Below, piece after piece: positions 43,780-49,101 of a DNA stretch of 49,101 nucleotides. The notes below the pieces were generated by a model. The model was not told the DNA's origin. It did not search any database and was given only the letters and a program-made list of their open reading frames with translations. Position 1 is the stretch's first letter. The number at the start of each line of letters is the position of its first letter. The position numbers were made by a program, and so were the translations under genes. This DNA is from Bryobacteraceae bacterium (GTDB lineage: Bacteria > Acidobacteriota > Terriglobia > Bryobacterales > Bryobacteraceae), in NCBI GenBank assembly GCA_029975915.1, contig JARKOC010000068.1, positions 1-49,101 of the forward strand, given 5' to 3'.

Positions 43780-45279
43780 CTACTTCTTGAGGGTGATAGC
43801 CGCCTCGCTGATGAGCCGGGCCGCGGCCGGCGTGATGCCGCGGTTTTCGGCCTCGCGGACCAATCGAACCAGCGGTTGAGGATCGCCGGACTTGCGGGCC
43901 GCGGCGGCCGCGTCCTTGACGCGTGGCAGCGTCGCGGAGTCGATCTGGTCGGCGCCCAAGGCTGTGATGAGGCGGTCCAGCGCATCGAAGTCCGGGATGC
44001 TGAAGACCAGGATAGCGTCGCTGACTGAACGTTCACGGCGGTCGGACGGCGAATTGCGGATGACGCCGTTGACAACCATGGTAGTTGAGCCGCCGCCGTC
44101 GAGATTGATGGCCTCAACCGCGCCCATTGAAAGGAGTTGATTGGCCAGTTCGGCCAGGGTCATGCCGGCGCTGGTCGATTGGCGGCCGTCGAGGGTGAGC
44201 AGCAGGAACTTGCCTTCCTTGGTGACGGCAAAGGCGGTACGCGGATGGCGGGTGGTGGCGTGGTTGAACCCCTGCTCAGGGATGTCGATCTTACCGTTGG
44301 TAATGAGTTTCGGACCGGCGCCGACCATGTCTTGCGGCTTGCAGGAGCCGAGTGGAGCGAGCGGGTCCAGACGCACGTCGACTTTGACTGTTGAGCCGGC
44401 AGCGGCGTGTTCGCGGAGCCATTCCGCCGGATCGCCAGACGCTGACAGGACCATGCCGCCCGGCGGAATCTGGCTGCTGCCGCCACCTTGGGCGGCGGAG
44501 ACAACCTTGCCGTCGGCGCCGAGCGCGACCTCGAAGCCGGCGACCGGCGGGGTGGTGGACCCAAGCACGGAGGTGTAGAGAACCAGTTCGTTTTCCATTC
44601 GCGGGCGGTTCATTCCGGCGATGGTGGCGTTATGGCCGTCGGCGGCCGTCACAGTTCCTTTGAAACCGGCTGAGGCGACCGCAGTTCGCTCCTTGCCGCC
44701 GGACTCCTCGCAGAAGACGAGAGCGGAGCGATTGTCGCCGCTGGCGATGACCTTGCCGTTCAATTGATAGATGCCGGTGGAAGCGCCGGCGAGCGGGCCC
44801 GAGACATAGAAGTACCCGCCGTTAATGGCAGCCGTGGCCCCGTAACGCTTGGCGATAGAAGTGGTGAGTTCCTTGCCGGCGGCGCGGTCGAGCGCGTGGA
44901 CGGGAAGCAGGTTGATGGCGGGGTTGGAAGGGTCGACTTCAAGGTATTGGAGTTGGACGGGTTGGCCGCCCAGAGTGATGTTGCGCTGTTTGTAGACGAT
45001 TCCTGGCGCGACTTCCTCTGTAAGTTCCTTTTGAGGAACCGCAGGCGCTGTGTCGGGCCGGGGTTCGCCGGGACGAAAGCCACCTGGAGGCGGTCCGCCG
45101 GGGGGCAGAGATCCCGGAGGAGGGCCTTGCGGGGGTTGAGCGCCCCATAGGATCGCCGCTAGCAGAGGGATGAAGCAGATTCGAAGATAGGAGCGGGAAA
45201 GCCGGCTGGTCCGGGGAGCAAGCGCCGGTCTGTGGCTTTCACGCTGAGACACGTCTGGAGAAGGTATGAAATAGCACAT
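43780..45279 (-). CDS. Secreted phosphodiester glycosidase (NAGPA) family protein
   Basis: A 499-residue protein with an N-terminal signal (LRICFIPLLAAILWGA), a proline/glycine-rich linker (PPQGPPPGSLPPGGPPPGG), and then the NAGPA domain. The hallmark is INLDGGGSTTMVVNG near residue 410, with AINGGYFYVSG, DGRQSTSAGMTLAELANQLLSMGAVE and NHATTRHPRTAFAV ahead of it. NAGPA enzymes remove N-acetylglucosamine from phosphodiesters; bacterial ones are thought to act on teichoic or exopolysaccharide phosphodiesters. The start is uncertain: ATG 45279 gives a 25-residue extension, while a GTG nine codons on also fits. It is followed 16 bases on by pgm. Confidence 0.88.
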   Translation of the reverse strand: MCYFIPSPDVSQRESHRPALAPRTSRLSRSYLRICFIPLLAAILWGAQPPQGPPPGSLPPGGPPPGGFRPGEPRPDTAPAVPQKELTEEVAPGIVYKQRNITLGGQPVQLQYLEVDPSNPAINLLPVHALDRAAGKELTTSIAKRYGATAAINGGYFYVSGPLAGASTGIYQLNGKVIASGDNRSALVFCEESGGKERTAVASAGFKGTVTAADGHNATIAGMNRPRMENELVLYTSVLGSTTPPVAGFEVALGADGKVVSAAQGGGSSQIPPGGMVLSASGDPAEWLREHAAAGSTVKVDVRLDPLAPLGSCKPQDMVGAGPKLITNGKIDIPEQGFNHATTRHPRTAFAVTKEGKFLLLTLDGRQSTSAGMTLAELANQLLSMGAVEAINLDGGGSTTMVVNGVIRNSPSDRRERSVSDAILVFSIPDFDALDRLITALGADQIDSATLPRVKDAAAAARKSGDPQPLVRLVREAENRGITPAAARLISEAAITLKK

Positions 45280-45290
45280 AAGTGTACATC

Positions 45291-45329
45291 CGGGACGGGC
45301 CGCGGTTTGCTGCCGCAGGCGCCGTCCCG
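45291..45329 (-). terminator. Strong hairpin downstream of the TNGG-repeat gene
   Basis: CGGGACGG at 45291-45298 pairs perfectly with CCGTCCCG at 45322-45329; inside this GCC pairs with GGC and GCGG with CCGC, leaving two one-base bulges and a seven-base loop. It begins 40 bases after the TNGG-repeat gene stop and 12 bases before the NAGPA start. A U-run is absent, so it may be a Rho-independent terminator of weak type or another kind of repeat. Confidence 0.55.
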
Positions 45330-45368
45330 ATTGCTACCTTACCGCTAAAGCCTCGCGGCCGCAGCCTA

Positions 45369-46184
45369 TCAAACGCCAGCCCGGTTGACGTTGATACCGC
45401 CGTTGGTCGTCTGGACCTTCACTAACGGCCCGCCGTTGCCGAGCGTTGCGTTCACCTGTTTACCTGTGAGGTTGCCTTCGACTTTGACAGGCAGATCAGA
45501 TCTGAAGCCGCCGTTGGTCGTACGAGCTTCAAGCCGCGCGGAGTAGTCGGCCGGAACTCTGACACTCACGCCGCCGTTGGTGGTGCTGACGTCGAAACCC
45601 TCGCCTTTCCAAGTGTTGCCGGCAAGTTCAACATTGACGCCGCCGTTGGTGGTGTGAGCGGAGACCTTTCCGGCGAGACCGGCCAGCTTCAAGCCGCCAT
45701 TGGTAGTGTTGGCGGCGATCGTGCCGTTGACGCCGGCGATCGATATCCCGCCGTTGGTGCTATGCAGCGTCAGGTCGATTTTGGACGGGACGAAGACTTC
45801 GTAACTCACCGAATAATGGCTCCGGCCAGCGGATCGAGGCCCGTCGGCGGAGACCTTCGACCCGGTGGTGATCTTGACCTCCTTCAGCCGGGACTCGGCT
45901 TCTGGCTTCGTTTCGCCCCAGGTTTCGACCTTGGCGCGCAGCAGTATCTCCCCCTTCGCCCAGGCTTTCACCGTGATGCCGCCATTGGGCGCGGCGTCCA
46001 CGTTGAGCGAGTTAGTCGCGGGCAGCGTCATTTCGCGCATCTCGCAGGCGCGCTGCTGGCGGGAGTCGCCGCCTTCATGCTGGTTGCATGCAAGGCTTTT
46101 GGCGGGCTCCTGTGCCAGGGCCGCGCCGGCAAACAGGATCAAGGCCGCCCCGAGGACGGCGGGAATGCGATGGTTCACGGGCAT
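45369..46184 (-). CDS. Exported DUF4097-like protein with TNGG repeats
   Basis: A 271-residue protein with a signal peptide (VLGAALILFAGAALAQ) and then a run of beta strands. Asn-Gly-Gly turns recur at residues 67, 144, 162, 180, 203, 224, 250 and 261, six of them as STNGG or TTNGG followed by a hydrophobic residue, as in DUF4097 putative adhesins, whose repeats stack into a beta-helix. A cysteine pair (CNQHEGGDSRQQRAC) lies near the N-terminus. Possible surface or periplasmic role, unknown ligand. The repeats are well kept at the codon level too. Confidence 0.8.
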   Translation of the reverse strand: MPVNHRIPAVLGAALILFAGAALAQEPAKSLACNQHEGGDSRQQRACEMREMTLPATNSLNVDAAPNGGITVKAWAKGEILLRAKVETWGETKPEAESRLKEVKITTGSKVSADGPRSAGRSHYSVSYEVFVPSKIDLTLHSTNGGISIAGVNGTIAANTTNGGLKLAGLAGKVSAHTTNGGVNVELAGNTWKGEGFDVSTTNGGVSVRVPADYSARLEARTTNGGFRSDLPVKVEGNLTGKQVNATLGNGGPLVKVQTTNGGINVNRAGV

Positions 46185-46235
46185 TCAACCTCCGTCAACG
46201 AAAGACGGCCCACGGATGGTTTGGTTCGCCGAAGT

Positions 46236-46817
46236 TTACTTCAGCTTTTTGTACATCAAGTTCTTGTAGTAGACGACGCTCAGCGGATCGTGCTGCTGGA
46301 GAGCGAGGTAGCCCTTGGTAAAGGTGTTCTTCTCGTCCACGTAGTCGGTAATCACCTTGTCGTTGACTTTGATGACGATGTGATTGCCCTTCACGATGAT
46401 GTGCTGCGTGAACCACTCGCCGGGCTTGGACGGCGATTCGAGATTTTTGTGGAAGTTGTAGAGGCTGCCGGTCTTCACCGGGTCCTTGTGGGTAGCATTG
46501 ACCTGAGCTTCATACCCCTTGGGGAAGCGGGGGCCGAAGGCAGTGCGGAAGTACATGCCCGAGTTGGCGCCGTCCATGATGCGGACGTCGGCCTTGAATT
46601 CGCAGTCTTCGCACTCTTCTTTCATCCAGAACAGGTGGCTGACCTTGCCGCTGCCCTTGAGCATTCCGTCTTCGACGGTCCAGGCTTCTGGATTCTCGTT
46701 GGCTTTCCAGCCGCTCTTTTCGATGCTCTTGCCGTCAAACATCTTGATCCAGCCGTCGGCGGCAAACAACGTGGGCGTGGCCAATGCGGCCAAAAGAAAG
46801 ATAGTCCGGAGTTTCAT
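46236..46817 (-). CDS. Secreted DUF1080 (3-keto-disaccharide hydrolase) domain protein
   Basis: The 193 residues begin with a signal peptide (LRTIFLLAALATPTLFA) followed by one DUF1080 concanavalin-like domain: GWIKMFDGKSIEKSGWKANENPEAWTVEDGMLKGSG has the family pattern WxxLFDGKSLxGW, and FWMKEECEDCEFKADVRI and GANSGMYFRTAFGP match the middle. Some members hydrolyse 3-keto-glycosides made by Gfo/Idh oxidoreductases; the two exported oxidoreductases in this window could supply such substrates, which is inference. Start ATG 46817 precedes the signal; an upstream frame to 46985 is not plausible. Four-cysteine pair ECEDC is unusual. Confidence 0.88.
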   Translation of the reverse strand: MKLRTIFLLAALATPTLFAADGWIKMFDGKSIEKSGWKANENPEAWTVEDGMLKGSGKVSHLFWMKEECEDCEFKADVRIMDGANSGMYFRTAFGPRFPKGYEAQVNATHKDPVKTGSLYNFHKNLESPSKPGEWFTQHIIVKGNHIVIKVNDKVITDYVDEKNTFTKGYLALQQHDPLSVVYYKNLMYKKLK

Positions 46818-47173
46818 GTCCGCTATTCTATCGCGGATACGGCCGGCGGGAGTGGAGCGAGCGAGGAGAGTTGATCGGCTGGATTGGCTGCCCTGCCCTT
46901 TGAATGGCCGTGAAGTGCCCGCGCTTCCGTGCAGCGGCGGAATGGGGAGTGAAGGGCTGCTGGATGAAGGCTGGCGAGACAGCAAATTACAGCGGCAATC
47001 GAGTGCTTTGTTGAGTCAAGCGCAATCACGGCGATTGCGCCCTACAATCCCATGCGTTGAGAAGCCGCGAAGAAAGGATCCACCGCCAGTGTCATCTGGT
47101 GTTTTGCCTGACAGGCCACCACCTGCGACGCCCGCCTCCCGGGACGCCTGATCAAAAGGCTGACCGCCGTTCG
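46818..47173. other. Gene-free stretch with one palindrome
   Basis: No coding frame is supported in this 356-base stretch, which lies between the end of the glycine-rich gene and the start of the DUF1080 gene. The only feature seen is the hairpin at 47020-47045 (listed separately). It should contain the DUF1080 promoter, but no clear one is seen. Confidence 0.6.
47020..47045 (-). repeat. REP-like palindrome with GTAG flank
   Basis: GCGCAATC (47020-47027) and GATTGCGC (47033-47040) form a perfect eight-base stem with a five-base loop. On the minus strand the stem is preceded by GTAGG (47041-47045); GTAG next to a hairpin is the usual recognition mark of RAYT transposases, and a RAYT gene is at the left edge of the window. 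Single copy seen, so family status is not shown. Confidence 0.45.
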
Positions 47174-47974
47174 CTATAACGCCAACTCGCCGTTGAAGAC
47201 CATGTCCTTCGGCTTGAACTTCGTCTCCACCGTCATCGGGCCCACCTTCATCAGGAGCTTGACTTCCTTTTCCTCGATATTGATCGGATCGGTCTTCTTG
47301 AAGAAGAACTGGAAGTTGGGGCCCCGCTCGCCTTGCAGCAACCTGACACCCTCGGCCCGCATCGGTTCCTTGTCTTTGCGCACCAGAGTGGTTGCCTGGA
47401 TCATGCGCTGTTGCAACCGTGCAAGGTCTTCCTTGGTCAGAGATTGCGTGTCGCCCTGCTGGCGCTGCTGGCCAGGCTGTCCAGCGCCTTGGGGCCGTCC
47501 CATGGGAACCCTCATCCCCTCCACGGTGATGACGTAGTAGCCTGCCACCTTATCCGCGATCTCTTTTGGGAACGGGTTCTGAACGTCTAGCTTCGAGAAG
47601 GCTTCGCGGACCGGAGCTGCGGAGTCCCACCGGATGTGGACCGTCGGCATGACAGGCGCTCCACCACCCGCCATTCCACCTCCGCCCATCCCGCCGCCGC
47701 CCCCTTCTCCTCCACCGCCGCCCATATCGCTGCCCCCCATGTCGGCGCTGGGCATCCCACCGCCGCCCCTTCCGCCGCGCCCTCCGCGACCGCCGGAAGG
47801 CATCCCGGAAGCCATCATCCCTTCCACCTTCGGTGTCGCATCGTGCGCCCAGGGCGAGTCCTTGGTCATCTTCTTGGCTTCTTTTTCCGACCAGTCCGCC
47901 GGTTTCTTTTCCTTCCAGAAATCACCCGCCATCATCAGCGCGGGGATTGCCAGGAACAAAGCAACGGTTTTCAT
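47174..47974 (-). CDS. Exported glycine/methionine-rich protein of unknown function
   Basis: A 266-residue protein with a signal peptide (KTVALFLAIPALMMA), then a conserved-looking charged segment (FWKEKKPADWSEKEAKKMTKDSPWAH), then a low-complexity middle of Gly, Met and Asp (residues about 55-105) and a C-terminal domain of about 150 residues with HIRWDSAAPVREAF and PNFQFFFKKTDPINIEEKEVKLLMKVG. It resembles exported proteins of Acidobacteriota with a WxDxxG or GWxTD-like start, but no named family is certain. Low-complexity part is GGGGM repeats, typical of secreted unstructured linkers. Function unknown. Confidence 0.7.
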   Translation of the reverse strand: MKTVALFLAIPALMMAGDFWKEKKPADWSEKEAKKMTKDSPWAHDATPKVEGMMASGMPSGGRGGRGGRGGGGMPSADMGGSDMGGGGGEGGGGGMGGGGMAGGGAPVMPTVHIRWDSAAPVREAFSKLDVQNPFPKEIADKVAGYYVITVEGMRVPMGRPQGAGQPGQQRQQGDTQSLTKEDLARLQQRMIQATTLVRKDKEPMRAEGVRLLQGERGPNFQFFFKKTDPINIEEKEVKLLMKVGPMTVETKFKPKDMVFNGELAL

Positions 47975-48071
47975 GAGCCGATACTATCAGAGGAAACGGC
48001 TGGTCTCCAGCCCAACTTCGGATAGCTTTATCGGTTTTAACGATTGGATCGGATTGTTGCGGCGAGGTGCG

Positions 48072-48911
48072 CTAGCGGCTGCTCCAGAGAGTCCAGGCCT
48101 CCAGAAAGTCCTTGCCGGAATAGCGCAACGTGCGCGGCCCCACGCGCGTCACGCCTTGTCTCAGGTCGCTTTCAGGCGGCGGCGTACTTCGAGTAGTCAA
48201 CTCGGTCTCGATCACCACCGGCCCCGAAATCCTGTAAGGCTTCACCTGCGCCAGCTTCTTCCATGCCGCGGCGGCCTTCTCTTCGATCAACTGTTGCGCG
48301 GCGGCGGCGCTCATTGAGTCGCAAGCGTAGTAGGAGAGCCCATCCTTCACCACAGCAACCTCGGCTTCGGGAACAATCGCCAGCATGTCTTCGGCCGCCG
48401 CCCGGTCGCCGCTGAGAAGGATTACCGGCACGCCAAAGGCGCCGGCAAGCGCGGTCCTCGTTTCAATCTCGCCCACTTCCTTGCCGTTCATTGTCAGCTT
48501 CTGGATGCCCAGTGATGAATAACTGTGCGCCATCACCGCCCGCTCCCGGTTTGCGCGAGCGTGTTGGCCAATGAAGGCCACCGCCGCGAACCGGCCCGTA
48601 TCCAGCAGCATCTTGGGGCCGAGAGATCCGATGATCAGCCGCGCCTTGTCATGGATGGTTTGCGCCGAAAGGGTATAACTTCCTCCATGTCCGTCCCACA
48701 CCACAACTTCGGACGCGCCCGCTCTGCGGAATCCGTTCACCGCGGCATTGATCTCGCCTGTGAGTAGCCGCTGCATTTCCTGATTGCCCTGCTCGACCTG
48801 GGATTGCCGGCAGACGCCCGCGACGCCCTCGGCATCCGTGATAATCAGTACCGCGTTTTTCTGCTGCGCCAGAGCGCAAGCCGCAACGAGTCCCAATAGT
48901 GCCAGTCTCAT
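48072..48911 (-). CDS. Exported M55 family D-aminopeptidase (DppA-like)
   Basis: The 279 residues begin with a signal peptide (RLALLGLVAACALAQ). The M55 zinc-site residues are visible: Asp26 and Glu28 in ITDAEGVAGV, His75 in WDGHGGS, His117 in FIGQHARA, and His129 in MAHSYSS, with Glu148/150 in GEIETRTALAGAFGVPVILLSGD. M55 enzymes (DppA) are D-aminopeptidases acting on D-Ala peptides, possibly from peptidoglycan. The start is the ATG at 48911; the longer frame, to 49001, would enter the group II intron and is excluded. Sits 59 bases from the intron end. Confidence 0.9.
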   Translation of the reverse strand: MRLALLGLVAACALAQQKNAVLIITDAEGVAGVCRQSQVEQGNQEMQRLLTGEINAAVNGFRRAGASEVVVWDGHGGSYTLSAQTIHDKARLIIGSLGPKMLLDTGRFAAVAFIGQHARANRERAVMAHSYSSLGIQKLTMNGKEVGEIETRTALAGAFGVPVILLSGDRAAAEDMLAIVPEAEVAVVKDGLSYYACDSMSAAAAQQLIEEKAAAAWKKLAQVKPYRISGPVVIETELTTRSTPPPESDLRQGVTRVGPRTLRYSGKDFLEAWTLWSSR

Positions 48912-48969
48912 GGCTTGTACTCTATCCAAATCCAGCCTGCGCTGCACACCCCGGCCTCCAGCAATCGAC

Positions 48970-49101
48970 ATAGGTAGGCTCTCACGAGCTTTCCCTGTCA
49001 CACCACCCGGCGTACGGGTCCGTACCGGGCGGTTCGGCGGGTTGAGCTACCGACGAACAGTCAGTCTCGGAATCCCGAGCGAGTCGAAATAGGCGTTGGG
49101 C
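48970..49101 (-). mobile_element. 3' end of a group II intron (partial)
   Basis: The minus strand from the right edge carries the tail of an intron reverse transcriptase, then a domain V-like hairpin at 49033-49002 (nine-base-pair lower stem, a two-base bulge on the 3' side, four-base-pair upper stem, four-base loop) and a domain VI-like stem-loop GCTC-GTGA-GAGC ending in CCTACCTAT, so the 3' splice boundary should be at base 48970. The intron body and 5' end lie outside the window. The lower stem begins ACCGCC, as in introns of the GAACCGCC type. Confidence 0.75.
49047..49101 (-). CDS. Group II intron reverse transcriptase/maturase, C-terminal fragment
   Basis: Only the last 17 residues lie in the window: PNAYFDSLGIPRLTVRR, then a TAG stop at 49047-49049. 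The NAYF-x(2)-LG pattern is typical of the C-terminus of group II intron-encoded proteins. The frame runs off the right edge. It lies inside the intron described by the hairpins beside it. Confidence 0.7.
   Translation of the reverse strand, partial: PNAYFDSLGIPRLTVRR

Noticed and set aside
45654..46874. Plus-strand frame of 406 codons opposite the TNGG-repeat and DUF1080 genes
   Set aside because: Spans two real minus-strand genes and a gap; shadow only.
1..49101. tRNA, rRNA, CRISPR array, prophage or origin
   Set aside because: No cloverleaf with a GGTTC arm, no regular repeat-spacer array, and no phage or dnaA-box cluster was seen by reading; this is by eye, not by a covariance model.

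Overview
This 49.1 kb window is GC-rich bacterial chromosome with about 48 protein genes, closely packed and in short same-strand runs. The mix points to Acidobacteriota, most likely the Bryobacterales/Solibacter side. It has many Tat- or Sec-exported enzymes of sugar metabolism (Gfo/Idh/MocA oxidoreductases, DUF1080, NAGPA-type glycosidase, GH3, an arabinofuranosidase-like enzyme) beside ordinary housekeeping genes. That placement is inference from gene content; there is no rRNA or tRNA gene in the window to confirm it.

Layout. At 1-479 a Y1 (REP-associated, IS200-like) transposase runs off the left edge, followed by a short GGGTCT repeat array. Positions 704-5830 hold two exported Gfo/Idh oxidoreductases, a small secreted protein, a Dabb-barrel protein and a Tat-exported sugar-isomerase-like protein. 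Positions 5849-9055 (minus strand) form the run SPOR protein, lipA, lnt and a 47-residue membrane protein. After a YkgJ-type CxxCC protein comes a flagellar basal-body and export-ATPase operon, flgB-flgC-fliE-fliF-fliG-fliH-fliI-fliJ (9653-15944), with a sigma-54-like site just before flgB. On the minus strand follow a DsbD-type reductase, plsX and rpmF (16033-19149).

The usual partner of rpmF-plsX, the YceD/DUF177 gene, is not next to rpmF but about 7.4 kb away at 26539-27054 on the same strand. The DNA between holds a glucosyl-3-phosphoglycerate synthase, a matching HAD phosphatase (together a glucosylglycerate compatible-solute pathway), a NarL-type two-component pair, a membrane protein, a GH3 beta-glucosidase and an orphan ribbon-helix-helix protein. 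Positions 27119-28646 carry a GlpF-type aquaglyceroporin and an exported protein with an AstE/M14-like zinc site. Then come gdhA, mutS, anmK and a nitronate-monooxygenase-like gene on the plus strand, and an OmpR-type two-component pair on the minus strand.

lexA and a DUF72 gene (37132-38752) diverge from only 34 bp, which contains a palindrome and what look like two overlapping promoters. The right part (38741-48911) holds an SDR dehydrogenase, a membrane protein, an arabinofuranosidase-like enzyme, phosphoglucomutase, a NAGPA-domain protein, a DUF4097-like TNGG-repeat protein, a DUF1080 protein, a glycine-rich exported protein and an M55 D-aminopeptidase. The window ends inside a group II intron whose 3' end (domain V, domain VI and the last 17 residues of its reverse transcriptase) lies just upstream of the M55 gene. 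Several hairpin repeats between genes may be REP elements related to the transposase. No CRISPR array, prophage or replication origin was seen.
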